The notes beneath the pieces are model-generated. The model ran no database searches, had not been told where the DNA came from, and worked only from the letters and a program-made list of their open reading frames with translations. This document shows, in pieces, positions 46,305 to 55,724 of a stretch of DNA of 64,000 bases. The stretch is from Streptomyces sp. 840.1 (lineage in GTDB: Bacteria; Actinomycetota; Actinomycetes; Streptomycetales; Streptomycetaceae), in contig NZ_RJUU01000001.1 of NCBI RefSeq assembly GCF_003751445.1, forward strand, positions 1,307,001-1,371,000, written 5' to 3'. Each line of letters starts with the position of its first letter. Within the stretch, counting starts at the first letter, position 1. Made by a program: the position numbers and the translations under genes.

Positions 46305-46364
46305 GAGCGTCGGCCTCCTTCCGGGTGATGAGGACCGCTCAGAAGGGGCCGGAAAAGACGAAAC

Positions 46365-46500
46365 GCCCCAGCACAAGTGCCAGGGCGTAGCTCAACCGCA
46401 CGAAGTCCGGGAGCTTTCCACAGTCACCTGCGCAGGTCGTCCGTGCTCAACGGATCCTTCGGTTGCTGTTTCCTTGCGGAATGCAGCAACGACCAGCGGT
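46365..46500 (-). promoter_or_regulatory. Candidate L10 leader with hairpin
   Basis: Upstream of rplJ the minus strand carries ACGACCTGCGCAGGTG near 46430-46447, which resembles the conserved bulge region of L10 leaders as I remember it, after a hairpin GTTGCTG/CAGCAAC. Closer to the gene, 46365-46386 forms a 10-bp hairpin with a 2-nt loop (GCCCTGGCAC/GTGCTGGGGC), followed by a T-rich stretch, which could be an attenuator. Assignment is by resemblance only. Confidence 0.5.
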
Positions 46501-46576
46501 CTTTGGCTTCTGCAGAAGAGTACGCGACCGGGGCCGCGCCGAGCAAATCCGTCCCGGTCCGGGCGGTCAGGGAGGT

Positions 46577-47479
46577 TTAGGACGCGCTCCCGGACGCACC
46601 CTGCTGCTGCTTCAGGAGCTCCTTGAAGCCGATGGTCTCGGAGGCCGGCGGCCGCTCGACGGACACCTTGGTGCCGTAGTCGCTGTAGTAGACCGTCGAG
46701 TTCAGCTCGCCGGTCTTCATCTGGCCCCGCTCGGTCTTCTTCACCAGCAGGTCGTTCTTGTCGACCCAGATGTCGATCTTCTCCGTGGTGATCCCGGCGT
46801 CGCCGAGCTGCTTCTTGAGCTCGGCGACCTGGCCGGCGTCGAGCTCGGAGTTCTTCGCGGTGAGCTCGGCGACGTCGACCGTGCCGGAGTAGTGCGTGGT
46901 GGGGACACCCCGTACGTCCTCCTGGCCTGCCTTCTTCACGTCGCCCGAGGCCAGCAGCGACTTCAGCCCCTGCTCGGGGGTGGCGTTCGACATCTGGTCC
47001 TGCATGGCCGCACCCGCGGCGCCCCCGAGCTCGGCGAGGTCGGCGTAGGAGTAGCTGATCCAGCTCTTGCCGCCGGTCTGCGCGGCCATGGCGCTGCCCA
47101 TGTTCGCCGCGTACCCGTCCTTGAAGTACCGGGCCTCCATCGTGCCGTCGCCGCCGGCCTTCTTCATGGTGTCGGCCATGGCGCCGCCGGTGTAGGTGAT
47201 CTTCATGGAGCCGCTGACGCCGTCGGACCAGTCGAGCGCCCCGGCCTGCTTCATGGACATCGCGGTGCCCATCGTGGTGGTGCCCTCGACCTTCGCCGAG
47301 TTCGCCCCGCCGGTCTTCTTCTGGACGGCGAGGAGCGCGGCGACCGGGTCGGCCTTCGTCACCGCGCTGCCGGCGCGGCCCTCGCTCTTGTCGTCCGATC
47401 CGCCACACGCCGCGACCGACGTCAGCGCCGCCGCCACTGCCACGGACAGCCCGACGCGCCGCACGGTACTCGTCTTCAT
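46577..47479 (-). CDS. Lipoprotein, LppX/LolA-like fold suspected
   Basis: 300 residues from the ATG at 47479. The first 25 residues are a lipoprotein signal peptide ending in the lipobox VAAC (Cys25), so the protein is anchored outside the membrane. The mature part has many short beta-like stretches (EGTTTMGTAMSMKQAGALDW, SGSMKITYTGG, THYSGTVDVAELT, IDIWVDKNDLLVKKTERGQM), in keeping with the LppX/LprG/LolA-type half barrel that binds lipids; that is a guess from pattern. It sits between rplA and rplJ, where S. coelicolor also has a lipoprotein gene. Confidence 0.8.
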   Translation of the reverse strand: MKTSTVRRVGLSVAVAAALTSVAACGGSDDKSEGRAGSAVTKADPVAALLAVQKKTGGANSAKVEGTTTMGTAMSMKQAGALDWSDGVSGSMKITYTGGAMADTMKKAGGDGTMEARYFKDGYAANMGSAMAAQTGGKSWISYSYADLAELGGAAGAAMQDQMSNATPEQGLKSLLASGDVKKAGQEDVRGVPTTHYSGTVDVAELTAKNSELDAGQVAELKKQLGDAGITTEKIDIWVDKNDLLVKKTERGQMKTGELNSTVYYSDYGTKVSVERPPASETIGFKELLKQQQGASGSAS

Positions 47480-47560
47480 ATCTGCTCCCACCCCTTTGTC
47501 CGGCTCTCGGTGACCACACGCTAACGCACGGCTCCGACAGCGCCGGTTCGTACATACGAG

Positions 47561-47597
47561 GACGGGCCCCGCACCTCGAAAGGTTGCGGGGCCCGTC
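47561..47597 (-). terminator. Terminator after rplA
   Basis: A perfect 13-bp stem GACGGGCCCCGCA/TGCGGGGCCCGTC with an 11-nt loop, 41 nt past the rplA stop. It separates rplK-rplA from the lipoprotein gene. Confidence 0.75.
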
Positions 47598-47637
47598 AAT
47601 GTCACACGTGACACGGCGGTCGTACGAGCACGGAGGC

Positions 47638-48360
47638 TCAGACGGAGGCCGGGTCCTCCTCGACGAGGAGGTTACGGGTGCGGTTGGCGTCCAGCGGGAT
47701 GCCGGGGCCCATCGTGGTGGCCAGCGTGGCCTTCTTGATGTAGCGGCCCTTGGCGGCGGACGGCTTCAGACGGAGGATCTCGTCCAGCGCCGCTGCGTAG
47801 TTCTCCACCAGCTTGGTCTCGTCGAACGAGGACTTGCCGATGATGAAGTGCAGGTTCGAGTGCTTGTCGACGCGGAACTCGATCTTGCCGCCCTTGATGT
47901 CGTTGACAGCCTTCACGACGTCGGGGGTGACGGTGCCGGTCTTCGGGTTCGGCATCAGACCACGCGGGCCGAGCACGCGGCCCAGGCGGCCGACCTTGCC
48001 CATGAGGTCCGGGGTCGCGACGACGGCGTCGAAGTCCAGACGGCCCTTCGCCACCTCGTCGATGAGCTCGTCGGCGCCGACGATGTCGGCGCCCGCGGCT
48101 TCCGCGGCCGCAGCACGGTCACCGGTCGCGAAGACCAGGACCCGGGCGGTCTTGCCGGTGCCGTGCGGGAGGTTCACGGTGCCACGGACCATCTGGTCGG
48201 CCTTGCGAGGGTCAACACCCAGGGCAAACGCGACCTCGACGGTGCTGTCGAACTTCGTGGAGGCGGTGTCCTTGGCGATACGGACGGCCTCGAGCGGGGC
48301 GTAGTTGCGCGCCCGGTCGATCTTGGCGTCCGCAGCGCGGAGGTTCTTGCTGCGCTTCAC
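47638..48360 (-). CDS. rplA: 50S ribosomal protein L1
   Basis: L1-stalk protein; in E. coli the translational repressor of rplK-rplA. 240 residues, GTG start. [56 protein letters not shown] and [18 protein letters not shown] are diagnostic. Confidence 0.98.
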   Translation of the reverse strand: MKRSKNLRAADAKIDRARNYAPLEAVRIAKDTASTKFDSTVEVAFALGVDPRKADQMVRGTVNLPHGTGKTARVLVFATGDRAAAAEAAGADIVGADELIDEVAKGRLDFDAVVATPDLMGKVGRLGRVLGPRGLMPNPKTGTVTPDVVKAVNDIKGGKIEFRVDKHSNLHFIIGKSSFDETKLVENYAAALDEILRLKPSAAKGRYIKKATLATTMGPGIPLDANRTRNLLVEEDPASV

Positions 48361-48439
48361 TTCTACTCCTGTGGGTTCAGAGTGTGGAGTCGTGGTGCGG
48401 ACCAGCGCTTGGTCCTACCACTGAGGGGGTGGGGCTGAA

Positions 48440-48874
48440 TCAGCCTTCGACCGTGATGCCCATGGAACGGGCGGTGCCGGCGATGATCTTCGACGCGGCG
48501 TCGAGGTCATTGGCGTTCAGGTCGGGGAGCTTCGTCGTGGCGATCTCGCGGACCTGGGCGGCCGTCAGCTTGGCAACCTTGGTCTTGTGCGGCTCGCCGG
48601 AGCCCTTGTCCACACCCGCGGCCTTGAGGATCAGCTTGGCGGCCGGCGGAGTCTTGGTGATGAAGGTGAAGGAGCGGTCGTCGTAGACCGTGATCTCCAC
48701 CGGCACGACCATGCCACGCTGCGACTCGGTCGCGGCGTTGTAGGCCTTGCAGAACTCCATGATGTTGACGCCGTGCTGACCCAGTGCGGGGCCGACCGGC
48801 GGGGCCGGGTTGGCCGCACCGGCGTTGATCTGGAGCTTGATAAGCCCCGTGACCTTCTTCTTCTTGGGAGGCAT
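48440..48874 (-). CDS. rplK: 50S ribosomal protein L11
   Basis: Binds the GTPase-associated centre; needed for RelA activation and the target region of thiostrepton. The start is the ATG at 48874 ([20 protein letters not shown]), giving 144 residues. [20 protein letters not shown] is the conserved proline-containing segment. The 80-nt gap to rplA is normal. Confidence 0.98.
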
Positions 48875-48969
48875 GTGCTCTCTCCGGGTCCTAGTGAGAG
48901 TTTTCGCCGTCATCCGGTCATCCGGATGCAGGCATACCGCACAACGATAACGGGTATAGCTGCGCGACC

Positions 48970-49019
48970 AAAAACCAAGCAGGTCAGACAGGCTTTGACA
49001 GCCGGTCTGACCTGCTTGG
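48970..49019 (-). terminator. Terminator after nusG
   Basis: A perfect 15-bp stem CCAAGCAGGTCAGAC/GTCTGACCTGCTTGG (48975-49019), followed on the minus strand by TTTTT. The most canonical intrinsic terminator in the window. It ends the tRNA-Trp-secE-nusG unit. Confidence 0.9.
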
Positions 49020-49062
49020 TAGGCATGTGTCCAGAAGCTGGCAGTCGCCTGCTCGGGTGGTG

Positions 49063-50010
49063 CTAGTTCTTCTGGATCTGGTCGAAGCTGAGCTCGACCG
49101 GCGTCTCGCGGCCGAAGATCTCGACGAGACCCTTGACCTTCTTCGAGTCGGCGTTGATCTCGTTGATCGTCGCCTGAAGCGTCGCGAACGGGCCGTCGGT
49201 GACGGTGACGGAGTCGCCCACCTCGAAGTCCAGCACCTGGACCTCGACCTTGCGGGACGGAGCGGGCTTGCCCTCGGCCTCGGCGGCCTCACGGGCGGCC
49301 TTCTCCTCGGCCTCCGGCGCGAGCATCTTGACGATCTCGTCCAGGGTCAGCGGGTACGGGTCGTAGGCGTTGCCCACGAAGCCGGTGACACCGGGAGTGT
49401 TGCGGACGACGCCCCAGGACTCGTTCGTCAGGTCCATGCGCACCAGGACGTAACCCGGGAGCTTGTTCTGCCGGACGTTCTTGCGCTCGCCGTTCTTGAT
49501 CTGGACGATTTCCTCCTCAGGCACCTCGGCCTGATAGATGAACTCCTCCACGTTCAGCGAGACGGCGCGCTGCTCCAGGTTGGCCTTCACGCGCTTCTCG
49601 TAACCGGCGTACGTGTGGATGACGTACCACTCACCCGGCAGAGTGCGCAGTTCCTCGCGCAGGGCCGTGACGGTGTCGACGGGCTCGGCCGGCTCGGCCT
49701 CTTCCTCGTCGGCCTCGTCGGTGGCTTCCTCGGCGTCGGCGTCCTCGTCGTCCGCGGCGGCCTCGGCCTCCGCGGTCTCGTCGTCGGCGCTCTCGGCCTC
49801 GGCCTCATCGGCGTCGGCCGCTGCGGCCTCGTCGACGGGCTCGGAGTGCACTGCGGCCTGCTCGGCGGGCTCGCCCGCGGCGGCGTCGGCAGCTTCAGCC
49901 TGGTCCGGCTCCACAGCGTCCGCCGCCTCGACGATGTCGAGCTCGTCCTCGGCGGACTCGAAGGCGCCCGCCGTCGGCTCGACGGCGTCGTTCAGGTTCG
50001 GGTCAGACAC
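49063..50010 (-). CDS. nusG: Transcription termination/antitermination factor NusG, long acidic form
   Basis: 315 residues from the GTG at 50010. The first 110 or so residues are an Asp/Glu/Ala-rich tail (for example [20 protein letters not shown]), absent in E. coli NusG (181 residues). The NGN domain begins near [20 protein letters not shown] and contains GYVLVRMDL and the RNA-polymerase-binding face; the KOW domain ends the protein ([20 protein letters not shown], then [14 protein letters not shown]). Long acidic tails are usual in high-GC actinobacteria; their role is not settled. Confidence 0.98.
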   Translation of the reverse strand: MSDPNLNDAVEPTAGAFESAEDELDIVEAADAVEPDQAEAADAAAGEPAEQAAVHSEPVDEAAAADADEAEAESADDETAEAEAAADDEDADAEEATDEADEEEAEPAEPVDTVTALREELRTLPGEWYVIHTYAGYEKRVKANLEQRAVSLNVEEFIYQAEVPEEEIVQIKNGERKNVRQNKLPGYVLVRMDLTNESWGVVRNTPGVTGFVGNAYDPYPLTLDEIVKMLAPEAEEKAAREAAEAEGKPAPSRKVEVQVLDFEVGDSVTVTDGPFATLQATINEINADSKKVKGLVEIFGRETPVELSFDQIQKN

Positions 50011-50083
50011 GGTGGCTGCTTCTTCCTGGATACAAATGGGTGGAACATGCGAAAGGGGCGCCCATGAGGCGCCCTCCGCGGGA

Positions 50084-50371
50084 TCAGCCGAAGACGTACT
50101 TGATGACCCGCTGGAACCCGAAGTCAATCACGGTAACGAGACCGATCATGACGACGACGAACACGATCACCACGGAGGTGTATGTCGTCAGCTGGTTGCG
50201 AGTCGGCCAGACAACCTTGCGGAGCTCGGCGACGATCTGGCGGTAGAAGAGCGCGAGACGGCCCAGAGGGCCCTTCTTGCCGCGCTTGCCGCCCTTCCGG
50301 GTCTTCTTCTTCGACTCGGGGACTTCATCCTCGGCATCAGGCATGTCGATGGAGCCCACGGCGTCCGTCAC
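50084..50371 (-). CDS. secE: Preprotein translocase subunit SecE
   Basis: 95 residues from the GTG at 50371 with AGGTGAG before it. A charged Lys/Arg-rich head ([15 protein letters not shown]), the conserved amphipathic [20 protein letters not shown] and one membrane segment ([20 protein letters not shown]), the single-TM SecE type. It stabilises SecY. Longer in-frame starts run into tRNA-Trp and are unlikely. Confidence 0.97.
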   Translation of the reverse strand: MTDAVGSIDMPDAEDEVPESKKKTRKGGKRGKKGPLGRLALFYRQIVAELRKVVWPTRNQLTTYTSVVIVFVVVMIGLVTVIDFGFQRVIKYVFG

Positions 50372-50477
50372 GCTTCTCACCTGATTCCGGGTCATGGCCG
50401 TGCCGCGCCCGGTGGAGCCGCACGGCGATGCATTGAAGTACGTACATGCGCACACATCCTGGCGAAGGAGTGTGTAG

Positions 50478-50550
50478 CAGGGCCGGAGGGACTTGAACCC
50501 CCAACCGCTGGTTTTGGAGACCAGTGCTCTACCAATTGAGCTACGACCCT
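50478..50550 (-). tRNA. tRNA-Trp (anticodon CCA)
   Basis: A 73-nt cloverleaf on the minus strand. Acceptor AGGGTCG pairs with CGGCCCT, the D-arm contains AGCTCAATTGGTAGAGC, the anticodon loop CTCCAAA has CCA, and the T-arm GGGGGTTCAAGTCCCTC is present. No CCA is encoded. It is upstream of secE-nusG in one likely transcription unit. Confidence 0.97.
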
Positions 50551-50786
50551 TTGTGGTTTCCACCAACCTACCGCATGCTCCGGGATGCCCCGGGTGCAGG
50601 AACGGTGCGGCTGGTGAAGGCCAACGACAGGTGAGTGTACGTGCTCAGCGGCCCGGCGTCGAACAGATAGCTCCCGACCGCTCCTGTCCGATGCTGTCCG
50701 GTTGCCTGTCCGCATGCTGTCCACATGGTGTCCGGTCCCTGAAACCCCTGTGCCGACGCGGAATACGGTCTGGGAGCATGGGGGGC

Positions 50787-52013
50787 ATGAGCGCTGCTAC
50801 TCCTCCCTCCGAGCGCCGGGTCTCCGCCCGCATCGGTGCCATCTCCGAGTCCGCCACCCTCGCCGTCGACGCCAAGGCCAAGGCCCTCAAGGCCGCCGGC
50901 CGTCCGGTGATCGGCTTCGGTGCCGGTGAGCCCGACTTCCCGACCCCCGGCTACATCGTCGACGCCGCGGTCGAAGCCTGCCGCAACCCGAAGTACCACC
51001 GCTACACCCCGGCCGGCGGGCTCCCCGAGCTCAAGGCCGCCATCGCGGAGAAGACGCTGCGCGACTCCGGCTACCAGGTCGACGCGTCCCAGATCCTGGT
51101 GACCAACGGCGGCAAGCAGGCCATCTACGAGGCCTTCGCCGCGATCCTCGACCCGGGCGACGAGGTCATCGTCCCGGCTCCGTACTGGACCACCTACCCC
51201 GAGTCGATCCGCCTCGCGGGCGGCGTGCCGGTGGAGGTCGTCGCCGACGAGACCACCGGTTACCGGGTCTCCGTCGAGCAGCTGGAGGCGGCCCGTACCG
51301 AGCGCACGAAGGTCGTGCTGTTCGTGTCGCCGTCGAACCCGACGGGTGCCGTCTACAGCGAGGCCGACGCCGAGGCGATCGGCCACTGGGCCGTCGAGCA
51401 CGGCCTGTGGGTGCTGACCGACGAGATCTACGAGCACCTCGTCTACGGCGACGCGAAGTTCACCTCGCTGCCCGCGATCGTGCCCGAGCTGCGCGACAAG
51501 TGCATCGTGGTCAACGGCGTCGCCAAGACCTACGCCATGACCGGCTGGCGGGTGGGCTGGATCGTCGGCCCCAAGGACGTCGTGAAGGCCGCGACCAACC
51601 TGCAGTCGCACGCCACGTCCAACGTCTCCAACGTGGCCCAGATCGCCGCGCTGGCCGCCGTCTCCGGAGACCTGGACGCGGTCGCCGAGATGCGCACCGC
51701 CTTCGACCGGCGCCGGCACACCATCGTGCGGATGCTCAACGAGATCGACGGCGTGCTGTGCCCGGAGCCCGAGGGCGCGTTCTACGCGTACCCCTCGGTG
51801 AAGGAACTGCTCGGCAAGGAGATCCGCGGCAGGCGTCCGGCCACCTCGGTGGAGCTTGCGGCCCTGATCCTGGACGAGGCCGAGGTCGCGGTCGTACCGG
51901 GCGAGGCCTTCGGCACCCCGGGTTACCTGCGGCTTTCCTACGCGCTGGGCGACGAGGACCTCGTCGAGGGCATCTCGCGCCTCCAGAAGCTGCTGGGCGA
52001 GGCCAAGGCCTGA
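50787..52013 (+). CDS. PLP-dependent aspartate/aromatic-type aminotransferase (class I)
   Basis: 408 residues. The PLP lysine is Lys247 in [17 protein letters not shown]; other fold-type I marks are [30 protein letters not shown] and [10 protein letters not shown], and Arg near the end in [10 protein letters not shown]. Typical aspartate aminotransferase (aspC-like) of Streptomyces. A second ATG at 50778 lies 8 nt after TACGGT (50764-50769), so a leaderless start three codons upstream is possible; TGAAAC 18 nt before TACGGT could be its -35. Substrate not provable by eye. Confidence 0.92.
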   Translation: MSAATPPSERRVSARIGAISESATLAVDAKAKALKAAGRPVIGFGAGEPDFPTPGYIVDAAVEACRNPKYHRYTPAGGLPELKAAIAEKTLRDSGYQVDASQILVTNGGKQAIYEAFAAILDPGDEVIVPAPYWTTYPESIRLAGGVPVEVVADETTGYRVSVEQLEAARTERTKVVLFVSPSNPTGAVYSEADAEAIGHWAVEHGLWVLTDEIYEHLVYGDAKFTSLPAIVPELRDKCIVVNGVAKTYAMTGWRVGWIVGPKDVVKAATNLQSHATSNVSNVAQIAALAAVSGDLDAVAEMRTAFDRRRHTIVRMLNEIDGVLCPEPEGAFYAYPSVKELLGKEIRGRRPATSVELAALILDEAEVAVVPGEAFGTPGYLRLSYALGDEDLVEGISRLQKLLGEAKA

Positions 52014-52033
52014 GCACCTGACGTATCCAGCGG

Positions 52034-52070
52034 GCGACCCTCGGCCACGGCCGGGGGTCGCTTTCTTGTT
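52034..52070 (+). terminator. Terminator after aminotransferase gene
   Basis: GCGACCC and GGCC pair with GGCC and GGGTCGC (52034-52061), followed by TTTCTTGTT (52062-52070). It begins 20 nt past the stop codon. Canonical intrinsic terminator. Confidence 0.8.
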
Positions 52071-52134
52071 CGGTGGGCAACTCGATGGGGAAAGCGGCTA
52101 CCGCGACGCACCGTGCGTGCGGCAAGATCTTTGA

Positions 52135-53157
52135 ATGGAGCGTGACGTACGGCTGTTGCCCAAGGCCCACCTGCACTTGCATTTCACCGGGTCGATGCGG
52201 CCCACGACGCTGCTCGAACTGGCCGACAAGTACGGCGTGAGACTGCCGGAAGCGCTGACCGGGGGCGAGCCTCCCCAGCTGCGCGCGACGGACGAGCGCG
52301 GCTGGTTCCGCTTCCAGCGGCTCTACGACATCGCCAGGTCCTGCCTGCGCTCGCCCGAGGACATCCAGCGGCTGGTGCGCGAGGCCGCCCAGGAGGACGT
52401 CGCGGACGGGTCCGGCTGGCTGGAGATCCAGGTCGACCCCACCTCGTACGCGCCCCTGCTCGGGGGGCTCATTCCGGCGATCGAGATCATCCTGGACGCG
52501 GTGGACAGCGCGTCCAGGGCGACCGGGCTGCCGATCCGGGTGGTCATCGCGGCCAACCGGATGAAGCACCCGTTGGACGCCAGGACGCTGGCCCGGCTCG
52601 CGGTGCGCTACGCCGACCGGGGCGTCGTCGGATTCGGGCTCTCCAACGACGAGCGGCGCGGCATGGCCCGCGACTTCGACCGGGCCTTCGCCATCGCCAG
52701 GGAGGGCGGCCTGCTGGCGGCCCCGCACGGCGGTGAGCTGTCGGGCCCCTCCAGCGTCCGCGACTGCCTGGACGATCTCGACGCCTCCCGAGTCGGGCAC
52801 GGGGTACGGGCCGCCGAGGACCCCCGGCTGCTGCGCAGGCTGGCGGAGCGCGGGGTGACCTGCGAGGTGTGCCCCGCCTCGAACGTGGCGCTCGGCGTCT
52901 ACGAGAAGCCCTCCGACGTACCCCTGCGCACCCTGTTCGAGGCCGGGGTGCCGATGGCGCTCGGCGCGGACGACCCGCTGCTCTTCGGCTCCCGGCTGGC
53001 CGCGCAGTACGACCTCGTACGCCGCCATCACGCCTTCACCGACGAGGAGCTGGCCGAGCTGGCACGTCAGTCGGTACGGGGTTCGGCGGCGCCGGAGCCG
53101 GTACGGGCCGAGCTGCTGGCGGGCGTGGACGACTGGCTGGCGCAGCCGGTGGGCTGA
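52135..53157 (+). CDS. Adenosine deaminase family hydrolase
   Basis: 340 residues. Zn ligands His12/His14 in HLHLHFTG, then LAAPHGGELSG (catalytic Glu nearby), SRVGHGVRA, and GADDPLLFGS with the metal-binding Asp pair. The family includes adenosine deaminase and adenine deaminase; HGGEL and SRVGHG favour adenosine deaminase. CAAGAT ends 6 nt before the ATG, so the message may be leaderless or start very near it. Confidence 0.92.
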   Translation: MERDVRLLPKAHLHLHFTGSMRPTTLLELADKYGVRLPEALTGGEPPQLRATDERGWFRFQRLYDIARSCLRSPEDIQRLVREAAQEDVADGSGWLEIQVDPTSYAPLLGGLIPAIEIILDAVDSASRATGLPIRVVIAANRMKHPLDARTLARLAVRYADRGVVGFGLSNDERRGMARDFDRAFAIAREGGLLAAPHGGELSGPSSVRDCLDDLDASRVGHGVRAAEDPRLLRRLAERGVTCEVCPASNVALGVYEKPSDVPLRTLFEAGVPMALGADDPLLFGSRLAAQYDLVRRHHAFTDEELAELARQSVRGSAAPEPVRAELLAGVDDWLAQPVG

Positions 53158-53173
53158 CCGGCCCCGGCCCGGC

Positions 53174-53779
53174 CTACTGCCCGATCCCCCGCAGCAGGGC
53201 GCGGGCCATTGACGCGGCGAACTCGTCGAGGGACTGCGGCGGCCGCCCGTCCTCCAGGGCCACGTAGGCGAAGGCCCGCTGCGCACAGGCCCCCACCAGC
53301 AGGGACGCGGCCGCGTAGGTGTCGGCGTCGGCCCGTACCCGGCCGGCGGACTGTTCGGCGCGCAGATAGGCGTCCACGCCCCGGATCGGCACGTGGGGGC
53401 CGGTACCCAGCTCCCGCATCACCGCGTTGTGACGGTTCATGAGCCTCGGCTCGGCGTACAGGGACGCCGCTATCGGGAAGCTCTGCTCGTAGAAGAGCGC
53501 GGCCTCACGGGCGATCTCGGTGAGGTTCTGCTCGACCGTCCGCTCCCCGTCCCCCGGTTCCGCGATGAGCCGCTTCAGGATGCCGTCGACCTTGGGCAGC
53601 CGCTCCTTCAGGACCACCACGAACAGCTCTTCCTTGCTCGGGAAGTGCTTGTAGAGCGCGGCCTCCGAGCAGCCGGCGGCCTTGGCGATCTCCTTGGTGG
53701 TGGCGCGGGCCAGGCCGATGGTGAGCATCAGCCGGTGAGCGGCGTCGATGATGCGGGCGCGGGCCGGCTTCTGCTCCAT
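53174..53779 (-). CDS. TetR family regulator
   Basis: 201 residues. The HTH is in ARIIDAAHRLMLTIGLARAT, then EIAKAAGCSEAALYKHFPSK. The ligand domain is of unknown specificity. Divergent from the NAD(P)-binding protein gene, with a palindrome between them, so it probably represses both. Confidence 0.92.
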   Translation of the reverse strand: MEQKPARARIIDAAHRLMLTIGLARATTKEIAKAAGCSEAALYKHFPSKEELFVVVLKERLPKVDGILKRLIAEPGDGERTVEQNLTEIAREAALFYEQSFPIAASLYAEPRLMNRHNAVMRELGTGPHVPIRGVDAYLRAEQSAGRVRADADTYAAASLLVGACAQRAFAYVALEDGRPPQSLDEFAASMARALLRGIGQ

Positions 53780-53811
53780 GTGCGCTCCAGAGAAGCTTGA
53801 CGAGCGGGTGA

Positions 53812-53842
53812 GTACTCACTCACTCTAGAGGTGAGTGAATAC
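53812..53842. promoter_or_regulatory. Likely TetR operator
   Basis: Twelve-nt inverted arms GTACTCACTCAC and GTGAGTGAATAC (one mismatch) flank TCTAGAG. It is in the divergent intergenic space 33 nt from the TetR start and 25 nt from the NAD(P)-binding gene start. Size and symmetry fit a TetR operator. Confidence 0.75.
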
Positions 53843-53866
53843 TTACCTACCCAAGGAGGGTGTGCG

Positions 53867-54502
53867 ATGCGACTCACGGTGTTCGGCGCGACAGGCGGTA
53901 TCGGCCAGGAGATCGTCCGCCAGGGGGTGGCGGCAGGACACGAGGTGACGGCGGTGGTGCGGGACCCCGCGCGCCTGCCGGTCCCGCTCTCCGACGTGAC
54001 GGTCCGCACGGTGGCCCGGTTCGACGACCCGGAGGCGCTGCGCGAGGCGGTCGCGGGCCAGGACGCGGTGCTCTCCGGCCTGGGCGCACCCGGCCGGAAG
54101 GCGGACGGGGTGGCGGAGCGGCTGACCCGCGCGGTGCTGGCGGCGATGGAGGCCGAGAGCACCCGGCGGCTGCTCGTGGTGAGCGCGGCCCCGGTCGCGC
54201 CGCACCCGGCGGACGACCCGCTGCTCGACCGGATGATGCTCTCCGCGATCGGCGCGATCCTCAAGGAGGTCTACGCGGACCTCACGGCGATGGAGGCAGC
54301 GCTCGCGGCGTCCGCGACGGACTGGACGTCGGTGCGGCCCCCGAAGCTCACCAACGGGCCGCTGACGGGGACGTACCGGACGGTCTACGGCAGCAACCCG
54401 CGCAGCGGCCGGTCCATCTCCCGGTCCGACGTGGCGCACGCGATGCTGGCGCTGATCGACGACCCGGCGGCGCTGAAGCAGGGCGTGGGCGTGGCGTACT
54501 GA
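53867..54502 (+). CDS. NAD(P)-binding oxidoreductase (atypical SDR)
   Basis: 211 residues, Rossmann fold with the GxxGxxG motif FGATGGIGQEIV at the N-terminus, then AVVRDPARLP and VLSGLGAP. Resembles NmrA-like/NAD(P)H-binding proteins; no Tyr-x3-Lys catalytic pair is visible. The start is the ATG at 53867 with AAGGAGG 7 nt before it. Expected to be controlled by the divergent TetR gene. Confidence 0.85.
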   Translation: MRLTVFGATGGIGQEIVRQGVAAGHEVTAVVRDPARLPVPLSDVTVRTVARFDDPEALREAVAGQDAVLSGLGAPGRKADGVAERLTRAVLAAMEAESTRRLLVVSAAPVAPHPADDPLLDRMMLSAIGAILKEVYADLTAMEAALAASATDWTSVRPPKLTNGPLTGTYRTVYGSNPRSGRSISRSDVAHAMLALIDDPAALKQGVGVAY

Positions 54503-54598
54503 GCGCCGGGCCCACGCGCGGGCCCGCACCGCGGGTCACTTCACTGTGCGGCTGGGGCCGGTCTTCAAACTGCCGTCCGCCGGGCGACGACGGCAGGC

Positions 54599-55654
54599 CT
54601 AGAGGGTCACGCCCACGGTCACCGGCTCGTTGACCAGCGTGACGCCGAAGACCTCGTGGACGCCGGCGACCACCTCGCGGGCGAGCGCCAGCAGGTCCTC
54701 GGTGCTCGCGGCGCCCCGGTTGGTGAGGGCGAGCGTGTGCTTGCCGGAGATGCGGGCCGGGCCGGTGCCGTATCCCTTGGTGAATCCGGCCCGGTCGATG
54801 AGCCAGGCGGCCGAGGTCTTGGTGCGTCCCCCGCCCGCGGGGAAGGCGGGGGGCGCCACCTCCGGTCCGAGCCGGTCCGCGACCCGGGCCAGGAACGCCT
54901 CGAACTGGTCCGGGTCCAGGATCGGGTTGGTGAAGAACGAGCCGGCGGACCAGGTGTCGTGGTCCTCGGGGTCGAGCACCATGCCCTTGCCGGCCCGGAG
55001 CCCGAGCACGGTCTCACGGGCCTCGGCGGCGGGCACGCGCTCGCCCTCGGCGACACCCATGGCACGGGCCGTTTCGGGGTACTTCAGGGGCGCGGACAGA
55101 CCGCCGGCCTCTTCCAGCCCGAAGCGGACGCGCAGGACCACGAAGCGGTCGGGTTCGGCTTTGAAGCGGCTGTGCCGGTAGGAGAAGTCGCACTCGCTGT
55201 TCGGGATGGTGACCGTCTCCCGGCTGTGCCGGTCGTAGGCGACGACCTCCGTGATGGTGGACGACACCTCCTGCCCGTAAGCCCCGACGTTCTGGATCGG
55301 TGTCGCACCGGCGGAACCGGGGATTCCGGCCAGGCATTCGAGTCCGGCGAGACCGGCTTCCACGCTGCGGGCGACGGCGTCCGTCCAGATCTCTCCGGCG
55401 GCCAGTTCGAGGCTCGCGCCGTCCAGCACGAATCCCTTGGTGGCGATGCGCAGGGCCGTCCCGTCGAAGCCCTTGTCACCGATGACCAGATTGCTGCCGC
55501 CTCCGATGATCAGGAGCGGGGTGCCGCTGTCGTCGGCCTCGCGCACGGCCTCGACGACTTCGGCGTCGGTCGTCGCGGTGAGGAGGCGGGTGGCGGGGCC
55601 GCCGAGCCGGAAGGTGGTCAGGGGGGCGAGGGGCGCGTCGTGGAGTTCCTGCAC
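54599..55654 (-). CDS. murB: UDP-N-acetylenolpyruvoylglucosamine reductase
   Basis: Second step of UDP-MurNAc synthesis. FAD motifs GGGSNLVIGD (residues 51-60) and IPGSAGATPIQNVGAYGQEV, then the catalytic serine in SAGSFFTNPILDP and AAWLIDRAGFTKGYG. 351 residues from the GTG at 55654, the type I form without an extra domain. TACTCT ends 7 nt before this GTG and no Shine-Dalgarno is seen, so it looks leaderless. The frame stays open to 55720, which is less likely. Confidence 0.96.
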   Translation of the reverse strand: MQELHDAPLAPLTTFRLGGPATRLLTATTDAEVVEAVREADDSGTPLLIIGGGSNLVIGDKGFDGTALRIATKGFVLDGASLELAAGEIWTDAVARSVEAGLAGLECLAGIPGSAGATPIQNVGAYGQEVSSTITEVVAYDRHSRETVTIPNSECDFSYRHSRFKAEPDRFVVLRVRFGLEEAGGLSAPLKYPETARAMGVAEGERVPAAEARETVLGLRAGKGMVLDPEDHDTWSAGSFFTNPILDPDQFEAFLARVADRLGPEVAPPAFPAGGGRTKTSAAWLIDRAGFTKGYGTGPARISGKHTLALTNRGAASTEDLLALAREVVAGVHEVFGVTLVNEPVTVGVTL

Positions 55655-55724
55655 GGGGACAAGAGTACGGTCCGCGGGCCCGCCGTCAGGGCGGGGCCGC
55701 GGACCGTACCGGCGTGACAACCCC

